64,000 nucleotides of DNA from Anthonomus grandis grandis (lineage: Eukaryota > Arthropoda > Insecta > Coleoptera > Curculionidae): contig NC_065548.1 in NCBI RefSeq assembly GCF_022605725.1, positions 13,983,644 through 14,047,643 of the forward strand, given 5' to 3'. Positions 13,014 through 23,410 of this stretch are shown here, in pieces. A program made the translations under genes and the position numbers. The notes beneath the pieces were generated by a model. It was not told the origin of the DNA. It did no database searches and saw only the letters and a list, made by a program, of their open reading frames with translations. Each line of letters begins with the position of its first letter. Within the stretch, counting starts at the first letter, position 1.

Positions 13014-13330
13014 ACTTAGTATACAGTTTTCTGAAAACTAACCCCGTCTTTAATACACACAAGAAAACTTTTAATTAGGAAAATATAAAAAAATAATTTA
13101 AAAAATACAGATCATAAATACAAAACTTGTCTTTATTTAGTCAGGGGAAATAATTTTTTATCTTGGTCTCTTTATCTTTTTAATTGGTGTAAATTAGCTA
13201 AACATGACGTTTTTTTTAGTTTTTAAGAGATCAAAGTAATTTTTGAATTTTCACAGCCGAACTACAAAGTCTTTTTTTAGGTAATTAAGATAATTTTTTT
13301 AAATTATAAAAACAAAGTTTTTTGACCTTT
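13014..13330 (+). repeat. Dispersed repeat module (copy 2, partial)
   Basis: After the ATT run the order 'aaacttagtata...', 'aaaacttttaatta', 'cttgtctttatttag', 'tttttatcttgg' and 'aaattagctaaa' parallels 9640-9850. The downstream 'ttgacttcctgg' half is not clear here. Confidence 0.5.
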
Positions 13331-13600
13331 TTTATTAATTAACTAAGAACTCATTAAAAATGTTGGTTTTCTTACAGACAATTAAAAATATATATTCTTA
13401 TTTGTTTCTCTTTTGAACATTTCAAGCTTTTTATTTTTTCACTTGTAATATGTTTTCAAACAACTTCAAGTATCTGAAACAAATTAATAATTTTCCTTAT
13501 TTGAATTTTTTATTCTTTTTGTTTTAACTTTTAAAAGTCATTAAGATTTTAATTATATCACCCATTGAAAAACAAGCGATAAAAACAGATTCTTAATTAA
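13331..13600. other. AT-rich filler, no gene
   Basis: Only low-complexity A/T tracts. The 'caacttcaagtatctgaaa' near 13460 faintly recalls the ...ATTTGAAG words of the dispersed repeat. Confidence 0.3.
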
Positions 13601-13603
13601 CTA

Positions 13604-14136
13604 AGCCTTTAACCTTATTTTAAAAGTCTACAAAAGCAATAATGGCCTACAAGCAATATCCAACGTAATTGGCATTGATGGTACCGATATAAAACCCAGA
13701 AAAACCGGTGCAACACGGTCGTCATCACGCGAAAAATCCAGTACACATACAGAAGACATACCGAACGTGAAGTTACACATTGCATGACTGTTTTTGGAGC
13801 GAGTGGTCGAAGAATTCCCATAAAAAAGAACCAGTTTCGAGTTAAGGCAATGAAATTCCCCATACGATTCTCCGCTCGCTTTGGTAACGGCAAGTTCGTC
13901 TTTTGAAACAAAACTCCTTTAATCGCGGATACAAAAAAGGAGAAAACTGTTTTATGGGGCCTCGTTCATCGTGGCTCGCCATTCGAGAATGGGTCGATTT
14001 ATCGACTTGGGGATTGGAAGAAAACGGCGCGGATCTCAGAACTCATTTATTATGGAATCATTATTTTATTGATGGAATAGAGAATTCGCCGAGTTACAGT
14101 GCCTTTTACTTTCGATATACCTCAAAGAATATATGA
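13604..14136. other. Higher-GC segment with overlapping open frames, product unknown
   Basis: This ~530-bp segment is clearly less AT-rich than its flanks. It carries open frames of 60-110 codons on both strands: minus 13615-13911, a second minus frame over about 13623-13910, plus about 13605-13790, and plus 13903-14136. None shows a motif, repeat, signal peptide or membrane pattern I recognise. Simultaneous open frames on both strands suggest composition, not selection. It could be a fragment of a host exon or of an unrecognised transposon. Plus 13903-14136 (77 codons, WLAIREWVDLSTWGLEENG) looks the most protein-like. Confidence 0.25.
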
Positions 14137-14389
14137 ATCATATAACCTTAATTACTAGTAAAGTTCATGACTTCGTCATTGTTGTTGTTGTAAGGTTCGT
14201 TGGCATTTTATTGATCTACAAGTATAATATTGAAGGGATTTTTTATATCGTCCAGGCACTTAAGGTCAATTCCCCAAGGTGAGAAAACCATTATATGTTT
14301 TTTTTGTAATAAGAATTATATTTTAAGAACTAATTAGTTATAATTTTTATATATTTGTTAGTTATTAATTTAGCAATAGTATAATGTAA

Positions 14390-16025
14390 GATTTTTGTAT
14401 GCCTTTGGTAAAAGAAGATGATTATAATATCCCTCCTCAAACTTTACTTTATAATTGTGTAACTCTACGATTCCATTCCAACTTTTTTATGAAAAGCTGT
14501 ACTCTTGCATTGACATAGCAATACCTGAAAAAATAGTTAGGTGCGAAAGAAAATTTGAGTACCTTAAATTCTTTTCAATTGAACGAAGTGAATGATCAAA
14601 CTGGACTAGAATATCAAAAATATCATAAATCACTTGAAAATAATGAAAGTGAGAATCAAGGCAGTTTTTGATCTTTTATTCATGCAAAAAGTAAACAAAA
14701 TGATATACCCTAAGGCCTAAACTAAGTACCTTAACGGCAATTTTAAAACTGATTCAAAAACTATAGCAGACTCCTTTGCACAGTACTTTAGCTCTATATA
14801 TCTTAATGAAACATCAAATATATAACTGGTAACATTAATTTCTCTGAAATGTCAGAAGGTTCTGTTAGGGAAAGTATTAAAAAATTAAAACCCAAAAGAT
14901 ATACTAAAGGTGATAATACTCTCTCATATAATATATAAATGCTCTGTTGACTTTCTTGTATAGACTGTAACTTATGTTTTCAATAAATCAATTAATAGTG
15001 AAGTTTTCCCCAATGTTCTTAAAAGATCTGTTTGAAATTACAGACCAATAAGTATTTTAAATTCCTTAGCTAATATGTTTGAATCAATAATTCATGGCAA
15101 TATATTTAATCAATTTCAATCAGAATTTTCCCCACAGCAGCATGGCTTGCTTTTTAGCAGACAGGTCGACAACTACCAATCTACTCAGCAGAAGCAAGAA
15201 ATAACAGACGTCAGCTTGATACAGTCATAACTGACTGTGCGAAGGCATTTGATAAAGTAAGTCACAAACGATTAATTGACAGGTTAGGTATGCTTGGATT
15301 CTTGGAGCATTCAGTATATGAAGTTTTACTTTACAGATAGAAAGTGAAGGGTTATGAAATATCTGCAACGTCTAGGGTACCTCTTCTATTTATAATTTAC
15401 TCATCATGTCTCATGTTTACTGATAATTTTAAAATGTTTGGGTCTGTTTCCTCTTTGGATGATTGTAACAAACTTCACTGTGATTTGGATACAGCTTGCC
15501 TGATCAAATGATCAAATTGTATTTGAATATTGATAAGTGTTCTGTGACAACGTTTACTAGAAAATCTTATTGCAAGGACCTAGGATAGGTGTTTACTATG
15601 TGAATGGTCTTAAATTTAATGTTCATTATGATCATACTGTAAATAAAGCTTAACAGATACTTGGCTTTTTTATATTACATCATTGTATAATGCTTTTGTA
15701 AGACCTCATCTTGAGTATGCTTCTGTTGCGTGGTCACCACAAGCAAAAACCTAATAGAAAAGGTACAAAAAAGATTTCTTAGGTACCTATACATCAACAA
15801 GCATAAAATTTATCCATATATGGTTTCATAGAGAAGAATGTTTTAAGATTTTAATGTTGTATCTTTAGAAAGCCGAAAATCATTACAAAATTGACTTCTT
15901 GTATGCTGCTTGCAAATACAACGGTACAGTTCATAAATTAAATAAAGTGTTAGTTCCTAATAAAATTTACGAATGCTGAACAACAAGATATTTAACATTG
16001 ATTTTACTGACAGTTTTCTTATTTT
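14390..16025 (+). pseudogene. Jockey-type LINE (linker, RT, thumb), heavily decayed
   Basis: In shifting frames the order is FYEKLYSCIDIAIP near 14480, LEYQKYHKSLENNES near 14610, ADSFAQYFSSIYLNE near 14770, then SEGSVRESIKKLKPKR. RT block 1 NYRPISILNSLANMFES is near 15040, QQHGLLFSRQ near 15140, and palm motif A CAKAFDKVSHKRLIDRLG near 15240. A degraded motif C (DNFKMFGSVSSLDDC) is near 15420. The thumb, FVRPHLEYASVAWSPQ-like, is near 15700, followed by VQKRFLRYLYI. The SGVPQG block is deleted. The layout and thumb are those of the 10.0-11.2 kb copy, so the two are the same family. No EN domain, no poly-A tail. Confidence 0.82.
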
Positions 16026-16034
16026 TAATTAAAT

Positions 16035-16450
16035 GAATTAGAAGATTATTTAATAATTTTTGTTTTTTATTTTATAATTTGTGTCTTTTTTTAGATTTAC
16101 TGTGGGTAGATTTTTATTATATAAATTAACTTAAAGAAAATAATTTTGTTTTGACTTCCTGGAAGAATAGGAACATCATTTTCTTAAAAGATTTTGGCAA
16201 CGCTCCAGTTTTAAATTACAAAATTCAAAAATTAAAAATTTACAGCTATCAATTTTGTTCAGGCAAGTGGAGGTTTTCGTTCGACCGAAATTGGCAGTGC
16301 TTGGAAAAATTGGATTTTGACTCACTGGAAATCAAAAAATCCCATGGCTGGATCAGAAAAATCAGGAAAAACAAGAAAAATAATTTCCAGGCAGTTGAAG
16401 TACTCGTTTGTTTCTTTCAAGAAAAATGTACAAATATTACAACTTAAGAA
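16035..16450 (+). repeat. Dispersed repeat module (copy 3)
   Basis: Matches copy 1 at 9870-10020: 'ttgacttcctggaagaa', 'aacgctccagttttaaatt', 'caaaattcaaaaatt', 'ttcaggcaagtgg'. It then continues beyond where copy 1 is cut, through 'gactcactggaaatcaaaaa' to 'ttccaggcagttgaagtac' at 16384-16402 and 'gtttgtttctttcaaga'. The continuation is matched at 18345-18530. The plus frame 16151-16447 lies wholly in the repeat and is not a gene. Confidence 0.65.
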
Positions 16451-18210
16451 TTGCACAAGTCTTTAGGTATTTAGTCAATTTATCATTACTGTCATACTTT
16501 TCATCATTTTATATTAAATAAAAACTCTGCTTGAAAACTGAAGCTTTTTAAAAAAATTTATTTTATTATTTATTCTTATTAATTAAAAAAATTTATTGGA
16601 ATAGTCGTTTTTGTTTTTTATTTCTTAATTTATGTATTTTTTTTTAGTCTACGATAAGTATATTTTCATTATTTAAATTACCTAAAAAAAATTTTTTTTG
16701 GTATAATTAAATAGGACATTGACCTTGACAACCAACCATCATGATTATCAATGTTTCGTTTTATTTTTAAACATCTTCAGGATATGTACGAATTATGTTA
16801 CATACGGATCCTCTAGTAAATCCCATATATCACCATTACACACAGTTTTCCACATAGGGCCAAAAAGCGTTATTGGGAATTTAAGGTCGTTTCCATTTAT
16901 TCTAATCATTTAAATTTATTTAAAATTTTTCATGTCTTGTAAGCACTTATGGCCATTTCAAGTTTCTTCCAGAAATTTAAAGTCATGTCATGGTGGATTT
17001 ATTTTGGACAGTTGTAACTTTGCGAATAGTTATTCGTGGAATTTTAAATTGCAGCCATTTTAATTTTCCGATTAAATATTTTTTATATATTTGGGTTGTA
17101 TTTAAAGCACTTCCTTCAAGACAGAAGAAATCATAATTATTTATTTCTTCCACATATTTAAAATATTATTTTCATATATTCGGGACTTTTTGAGCCATCT
17201 TAAGTCTTCCAGGCATTTGAAGCAATTTTAATAATATTGTTGGTATTTGAAGTTCCCTCTTCAATCCATATGAGATCAGGTTTTTCATAAGTTCCAAACT
17301 TTCAGAGTCAGTTTTTTAAATTTTTCTGACATTCTGCCGTTTCTTCCTTGTTTTCCTATATTCCTATTTTGTACATTAGCAACATATTTTCAGACTAAGC
17401 TCATTCTTCTCACCCCAAAACCCTTTAATTTATTGGTATGCCTCAAAAAAGCCATCAATTAAAAATCAGGTGTTAAAGTAACACGATAAAAACACCCTGT
17501 ATACGCCATTAAATTACCCGCATGTAATCAGTCATAAGTGTTCACGTATTTTATTACTGGGGAAGGCCTTTAATAGTTATACCCAGATCAGTTTTTACCC
17601 ATAAATTAACGTTTGTTGCTTCACCTGCTTTTTGCAAATTTATAAAAGTCGTAAAAAAGCTACCTCATTTAAAAATGAATGTACTCGCAGCTGTGAGGCG
17701 GCCAATCAGTCGAAAAACGTTCAAATTTGCATTTTTTTGAAATTAAATGTCAACCGTGATATGGTATTTAATGCTCTGAAACTGCTATCTTTAATTATTG
17801 AAACAAAAATCATTGTCAGATCTCGATTCTGATTAAAATTTGTTTGTGGTTAAGATCATTTGTTTTAAATAAAGATTTTGGCAACTTTCTAGTATTAAAT
17901 AATTAAACCAGGAAAATGAAGAGTCATATATAGTTTGCAGGCAATTGAACCTTATTTATTGCTCGACTGCCCAAACTATTTTGCCCTGGAAATGAAAAAA
18001 TTATTTTACGTCCCTAATCAAAATTTCTAGTTTTTTGAAAAAGTGAAAAGTAATGCAAATAAAATTCGTTTTTGGTTTTTGGATCGGGAATAAAGGATAT
18101 TTAAGAAACGTTTTTCAGGAAACTGAAGTGATCTTTTGTTGTTTTCAAAATAAACAAGTGAATATTTTTTCAAGCAATTAAATTGGACAGCTCGAATATT
18201 TTAAGAAATA
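16451..18210. repeat. Diffuse array of CCAGGCA/TTGAAG-type words
   Basis: Recurring degenerate units include 'tttcttccagaaatttaaag' (about 16970), 'cttccaggcatttgaagca' at 17206-17224, 'tttgcaggcaattgaacc' near 17935, 'ttttcaggaaactgaagtg' near 18113 and 'ttcaagcaattaaa' near 18170. The units are tens to about 200 bp apart, without a strict period. An 'aacaccctgtata' terminus lies at 17491-17503. The open frames at 16719-16913 and 17632-17832 have no family signature. Confidence 0.5.
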
Positions 18211-18780
18211 TCGACTCCCTGGAAAAATAGGAAAACAATATTATTAAAGAGTTTTAGAAACTTTTCAAATTTAAAATACAAAATAAAAAATAGAAAAAAA
18301 TTCCAGGCAAATGAAGATTTACTGTCCAAATACGTAGGGCCTAGAGAAATTAGATGTTGACTCTCTGGAAATAAAGAAAAGTAAAAATATTATGTCCGTG
18401 GAAAAAGTTAAAATATTGTTTTTTTAGGTACTTCTTGGTCCTTGGATCAATAAAACCAGGAAATCCAAAGAAAACAATTTGCAGACAGTTGAAGTAATCG
18501 TTTGTTTTTTTGCCAATGAAAGTTTTGCAAAAAAAATCGAATCTTCTGAAAAAGAATCATTTAAGCTACCTAAAAAAAGAGGAAGATTTTTTTTTCGAAA
18601 GATTTTAAAGTAATCATTTATGCTATGAAAAATTGAAAGTTTCAGAAAAAAAAATCTACTTTTTGGCCACTTTATCAGGTTTTTGATTGCCTGAAATAAG
18701 CAATTTAGTAATGCCTGAAAAATTTAGATTTTGACTTCCTGCGAATAAAAAAATAATCATCTCTAGTTTTGCTTGCACTT
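18211..18780 (+). repeat. Dispersed repeat module (copy 4) plus tail
   Basis: 'cgactccctggaaaaatagg', 'aaagagttttagaaactttt', 'aaattccaggcaaatgaag', 'ttgactctctggaaat', 'aaaccaggaaatcc' and 'gcagacagttgaagtaatcg' at about 18482-18501 follow the order of copy 3 over about 330 bp. It then trails into 'gcctgaaataagcaattta', shared with 9.25 kb. Confidence 0.6.
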
Positions 18781-18859
18781 TCTGGATCGTGTATCAGGAA
18801 ATCCAAGAAATAAAAGGAAAAAGTGCAACATATTTCCTCACATAGTATTTATCTCTTTT

Positions 18860-19115
18860 GCCGATATACACCGTGCGTATTTTAGCCATCCTGGCAGATA
18901 TAATCACTTATACAAGCACCTAAAGAAAAAAAAATCCCTCGCCACGCCCCTATACATCCTCGGTGAGGACCAGGAATGCATGTGTGCATGTACATATGTG
19001 TGCATGTGTATGTCAGGCCCGGGTTGTATATTCGTATTGTAAATAAGCTGGCGGTGCTGCCTTGTATATTAATGTATTCAACGGGAGAACGTTGGCGGTA
19101 AGGCAACGGTGCATT
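18860..19115. other. Higher-GC, TG-rich segment
   Basis: Contains 'ccctcgccacgccccta', a TGTG/CATG-rich stretch at about 18974-19010 ('tgtgtgcatgtacatatgtg') and 'gttggcggtaaggcaacgg'. Short frames on both strands are a by-product of composition. No promoter or gene can be assigned; it may be unique host sequence between repeats. Confidence 0.3.
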
Positions 19116-19399
19116 GAACTTACGTGTATATACAAATTTTGCGGATTTACCATGCAGGAGACCTAAATCCAGTGTGAATTAAATATATGCATATAGAGGA
19201 GTGGTGGTTTTATGTAGGAGGTTGCTTATTAGGAGTTGCTCAAATCTAGGAAAAATTCTTTAAAAATACTAGAGTAACGAGAAAGTGACAAGAAGACTAA
19301 GATACCTGATGCTGTTCTTCGTTATAAGCTGAAAATAAGAAAGGATAGTTAATCAAAATCACTTGAATCACCAAAAGCACAAAAAAAAAATTAAAAATT

Positions 19400-20295
19400 T
19401 TTTCCAGTTGAATATCATTTCCAGCCCATTTGTCCAGGCAAATACTTTTCCATTTTCCCGACTGCTAAAGTTATTTTTATCTGTTTTTAAGCACATTAAC
19501 TCTTCTTTTTTCAATAGCCCTTCACATTCCACTTCTGGACATATGTTTGTCAGTTTCCATGTTTCTTTGTCTTGTGCATCATGTGTGCATCATGTCTGTT
19601 TGACATCATCAAGCCAACGTTTTTGTCAACATTTCTTTTGTGCAGTCGTGGTCTCCATTTTATCATGCCTTTTGTCCATCTTGGTTGATTCTGCATCTAA
19701 AATAATTCGTTCGAAGACCCTTTGCGTTATTCTAAGTGTAATTTGATGGTAAAAGTAGTTGCTTTCAGGTATTGAACACTTATCCTTGCAAGATAATTGG
19801 TATATTTGTATCCTTTAATATATGTGACAGTTTACCTGTAGCTTCCTATGTTTGTCAGACTCGTCTGTCAATTTTGATTGCGGTTTAATTTTCCTTACCC
19901 AATTTTCGATTTTTTTCTATTAACTGATTGCTGAGGCGCATAACAATATCAACTGCAGTTCTGATTTTTGTTTTAGTTAGGGTCATGGTTAGCCCTATTT
20001 ATTCTGATGCAATGTTAAGCTCTTCCAGCATTTCCTGTAATTCACATGCTATTCTGACTAATAAACCCAACATCATCCGCAAAGCGTAGCTAGTTTAGAT
20101 ATTTCCTGTGAATTTTTATGCTCTTTCTGTCCCATTCCAGTATCTTGAAAACATTTTCTAATGCAAAAGTGAACAACTTTGGGGGATGGTGTGATCTTGC
20201 CTAACTTGCCCTTTTTATTGGAATTTTATTACTTTTTATATCTTCTGCTATTTATATTATTGACGTTGCGTTTTTATACATATATATTTGTCAAT
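19400..20295 (-). pseudogene. RTE-type LINE, RT palm to C-terminus, decayed
   Basis: On the minus strand, in shifting frames: KLFTFALENVFKILEWDRKSI near 20200 (family ...GDTISPKLFTAALE), LRFADDVGFIS near 20080 (catalytic ADD) and LQEMLEELNIASE near 20030. The C-terminal domain follows with ITQRVFERIIL near 19720, then RWTKGMIKWRPR and KRWLDDVKQT near 19640-19590, and AQDKETWKLTNICPEVE near 19550. This C-terminus, with ...W..RWTDDIK...AQDR..W, is characteristic of one RTE branch. A separate RTE-type copy at 23.4-24.4 kb keeps the complementary N-terminal part. The 127-codon plus frame at 19363-19746 is its antisense shadow. Confidence 0.8.
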
Positions 20296-20429
20296 AGATC
20301 TTTCAAATCAAATCAGATCGTGAATTCATGTTAAGACTACAAATATAGTAATGTACATACAATATCATCAATAAAATATAAGATGAAGTTAGGGCCCTAC
20401 ATTCATACACGGGCACTATACATGCATCT

Positions 20430-20660
20430 ACAGGGTGTCGCAGTGAAAACGACACAGAGGCATTTACAGTGTGAAAAATATTTTTTTTCAAAATTCTGAA
20501 AATAGCAAAAAATAAAACACGGGCACTTTGAATTTTCCAAAGAGGAGCCTATTTATAAAATAATCACCTTTAGCCCTACAACCCCTACGAGGGAATGAAA
20601 TAACCCCTAAAATGTATTAATTAAGTATAGTTACTATAATCGGCAAAAACCGCGTGTCAC
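20430..20660 (+). repeat. ACAGGGTGT-type terminus and following AT-rich DNA
   Basis: 'tacagggtgtcgcagtga' at 20429-20446 is a typical mariner/MITE-type end. The next ~200 bp hold no gene. 'gcaaaaaccgcgtgtcacc' near 20643 is the only less AT-rich patch. Confidence 0.3.
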
Positions 20661-20782
20661 CTAATTTTAATTTTTTTTTTTTTCCTTATATTACTAAATA
20701 CAAAACAAAGGTAAGGACACAAAGTCACGGTCTCTTTAAATCCATATAATTTTTTACGTGTTTTGCTAAAAAAAAGTTATGT

Positions 20783-20809
20783 GTTTCGCTCCCATTGGAG
20801 CATCATCAG
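20783..20809 (-). other. Hammerhead-like / Penelope-end motif (copy 1)
   Basis: Minus strand: CTGATGA, one T, a perfect 5-bp stem GCTCC/GGAGC with an AATG loop, then GAAAC. Two hallmarks of the minimal hammerhead core (CUGANGA...GAAA) flank stem II, with one extra base between them. Such motifs are known in Penelope-like elements. Stems I and III and the cleavage site were not identified. Confidence 0.45.
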
Positions 20810-21120
20810 GCACAGATCACATTACAACTAACAACCTAAGCAACTAAATACTTTAAAATGCCTTTTTTAATGATAGCAGCTTGTTAAAATTCTGAGAAGA
20901 TTAATTGATCCTAATTCATAATAAATGTACAAAAAAAACAAGAAATACCTGCCTACTCCCAGTGAAAAGTAGATAGATAAGAAATACCTATACTTATATC
21001 GTTTAAATAAAACGAGTTTATTAAATTAGGTCAATTTATTAACTACTTCAATTGAAAAGGGTAACTAAAATTGTTTCTGTCATCCTCCACTAAATTTATT
21101 TAAAAATCATCCTACATATT

Positions 21121-21150
21121 ATTTCGAACATATAAGATGTCCATCTTCAG
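21121..21150 (-). other. Hammerhead-like / Penelope-end motif (copy 2)
   Basis: Minus strand: CTGAAGA, one T, stem GGACAT/ATGTTC (6 bp with one G-U), loop CTTAT, then GAAAT. Same spacing as the copies at 20783, 49153 and 55021, but the last base of GAAAC is changed. It lies inside the small inverted-repeat element. Confidence 0.4.
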
Positions 21151-21218
21151 GGATCTGTAAAGAACCGAGGAAACTTATAAGCTAAGGATAAAAAGTGTTG
21201 AAATAAAAGGTATTAAAA

Positions 21219-21235
21219 ATTTTATATATAATATA

Positions 21236-21317
<82 letters not shown>
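21219..21317. repeat. (TA)n microsatellite
   Basis: About 95 bp of almost pure TA, with a few 'tatatta' interruptions. Seen directly. Confidence 0.97.
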
Positions 21318-21318
<1 letters not shown>

Positions 21319-21413
21319 TAAATGATTTTTAAATAAATTTAGTGGAGGAAGACAGAAACAATTTTAGTTAACCTTTGACTTATTAACTCCACTGCAAGTA
21401 TGGACTACTTCTT

Positions 21414-22330
21414 CTACTTCAATTGAGCCTCGCCTACTTCCATACAAGAATAAAGGTTTTGCTCAAAACGAAGACGGACATTTCCTAGAACTTTAGGTGT
21501 TATCATCTGACACTTATTTATGATTTAAGTCTTTTAGGGTTTTTGTGGGTTAGGTAGCGTGAACTTTAGTTTTAAATGCCCTTATAAAAAAATTCGAGTG
21601 ACGTCAAATCAGGCAACCTAGCTGGCCATTCCCTAAAAGGGTCCCCTCCTTTCAATCCAACGATCAGGAAATATCTCATCAAGATATTGCCTCACATTAA
21701 CAGCATAGTGTGGAGGTGCTCTGCTTCATCTTGTTGAAAAACTACTTGATCTTCTTCATAATTGTTTCCGCCTTCAATTATTTCCATTATTCCTGGATTG
21801 ATCGCATTTTCCAAGAGATCTTGATACATTTCATCACTTAAATTGAGTCCGCCCAAACATTTAACTTCTCAGGGAACTGGGTATGAACTTCGCGAAAGCG
21901 TCCAGTATCGGCATTTGACTAGTAGCTACAGTTATGATCATTTACTTTTCTATTAAGCAAAAAAATATATATTCATCTGATAAGTAAATGTTGTAAATAA
22001 GGCGCAGATCAACAATGATCAACTCACTTAGGGTTTCACAAAATTGCACTCGTCTGTCATAATAGTCCTCATTTAGTTCTTGCACCAGATAAATTTTGTA
22101 AGGATGGATTTCTTTTGCTTAAGTATCCTATGAATGCAAATTTTGCTTGCTCCGGTACTCATCGCCAATTTTCTAACATTTATTCCTGGTTCGACATGAA
22201 GTTGACCTAGGACAGCTATTTGCATTGCTTCATTAGTAACAACAGCATGTTGAACCTGACGCTTTTTATTTAACACAGTGCCAGTTTTCCTAAATTTTTT
22301 CACTAATTCCAGAACGTATTTCCTGTTGTA
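21414..22330 (-). pseudogene. Mariner-like transposase, nearly full length, decayed
   Basis: Minus strand from about 22330: NRKYVLELVKKFRKTG, then the helix-turn-helix region VNVRKLAMSTGASKICIHRIL-like within the frame 22303-22073. The catalytic half follows: YKIYLVQELNEDYYDRRVQF, LIYNIYLSDEYIF (first Asp), FREVHTQFPEKLNVWA, VVFQQDEAEH (second Asp), EIFPDRWIERRGP and the EWPA region. It ends with TPKVLGNVRLRFEQNLYSCM and a stop at 21416-21414. Frameshifts and missing residues (GAPPH reads EAEH; the LDFFLW Trp is lost) make it non-functional. It belongs to the same family as 2-386 and 2744-3000 and is the most complete copy. The very N-terminus abuts a LINE at about 22335. Confidence 0.88.
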
Positions 22331-22334
22331 CTGT

Positions 22335-23410
22335 TCTTGGCACCATCATCTCAACTCTCTCTGCAGTAGAATAAACCACTGTTGGATATGAGAAATCTGG
22401 ACCATTCTGACACCTTTTCACTCGCCAACGAGCCAACACCAGATCATCTCCATTTCGGGTTGCATTTCACCAGGAGAAATAAATTTAGTTAAGCTATTTC
22501 TGACATACAGCAGGCACTTCAGAATATAGAGGGATGGAAGTGTAAAGAATTCCAAGCTTCGGAACACAGCTCGACAGTACTCTAACTCTAACTAATCCAG
22601 CCGATTTAAAACCCTGACTGCCCTTCTCTGCAGTCCAAAGAGTCGTTGGGCAGCAGGAGCATGGCTCCATCTAAGCACAGCATACTAAATCTATGATGAA
22701 AATTTTTGAATAGTATGCTGAAGATTTGCATAGTATGCATTTTTGAAAACTGCTACAAATACACTGTCTGCCAAACGAAGGACGAGATAAAGGGTTTTTT
22801 TAGGTTTTGAGGCCACCCATTCAATGTACAATTGTGTATTGTGCTGTTGGATCCATAATTATATCAAGAAATTTGGTATGGGATACATGTTCATGAAGCC
22901 ATAAACGCTTCTCAGAGCCAAAATCATTCTTTCAGTCTTGCTTCTTTTCAACATCAGCCTAGTTGAATGAAACCACCTTTCTGCCAGCTCTTATGTTTCA
23001 AGGGAACTGAACAGAGAAGTCTCAAGTGTGTTCTCAGTAACTAAGAACAATCACACCAGAAAGTATCATCGGCAAAAACTGTAAAATTTACATAAGGGTT
23101 CACAAGTGGCAAATTATTAATATAAACCAAAAATAATATTGGGCTCAGAATTTAATCTTACATCAATACATTACAGGGGTACATCAATCTTTATCTCCTG
23201 CTTTGCCGGCACTACACCTCTGTACCAGACTCTTTGGTGTCTACTGATTTTAAAAATTTGATAGTATTGTTATTAGAGTTATAAGACCGAAGCTTTTCTA
23301 AGAGGATTCGATGGTTGACACAATCGAAAGCCCTGCTGAGAAAACCATATCATAGCATTGCTCATCAAAAACATTCAATGCATCAGCTACCACACTCAAT
23401 ATTTCCATTA
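22335..23410 (-). pseudogene. Jockey/CR1-type LINE, RT to C-terminus, decayed
   Basis: Minus strand in shifting frames: VVADALNVFDEQCYDMV near 23390, then RAFDCVNHRILLEKLRSYN near 23320 (motif A). Next come LSPILFLVYINNLPLV near 23130 and VFADDTFWC near 23070 (catalytic ADD), AERWF-like and FLDIIMDPTAQYTIVH near 22870. The thumb, LFGLQRRAVRVLNRLD, is near 22640, YCRAVFRSLEFFTLPSLYIL near 22580, and the terminal TRNGDDLVLARW region near 22450. Block order and spacing are normal, but SGVPQG is lost and stops are frequent. The RTE pseudogene lies immediately upstream and the mariner-like pseudogene immediately downstream, all on the same strand. Confidence 0.85.

Larger units (their letters stand above)
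21055..21373. mobile_element. Small inverted-repeat element with internal (TA)n
   Basis: The arms at about 21055-21115 and 21316-21373 are reverse complements over ~58 bp with only a few mismatches: 'taactaaaattgtttctgtc', 'cctccactaaatttattta'. The interior holds a hammerhead-like motif (21121-21150) and a TA microsatellite. No coding sequence. It sits immediately beyond the C-terminal end of the mariner-like pseudogene. Confidence 0.7.

Noticed and set aside
19363..19746. 127-codon plus-strand open frame, the third longest plus frame
   Set aside because: It is antisense to the RTE-type C-terminus, which is recognisable on the minus strand over the same bases.
21219..21317. (TA)n run as a replication origin or unwinding element
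   Set aside because: Explained as a microsatellite inside a small inverted-repeat element; nothing else supports an origin.
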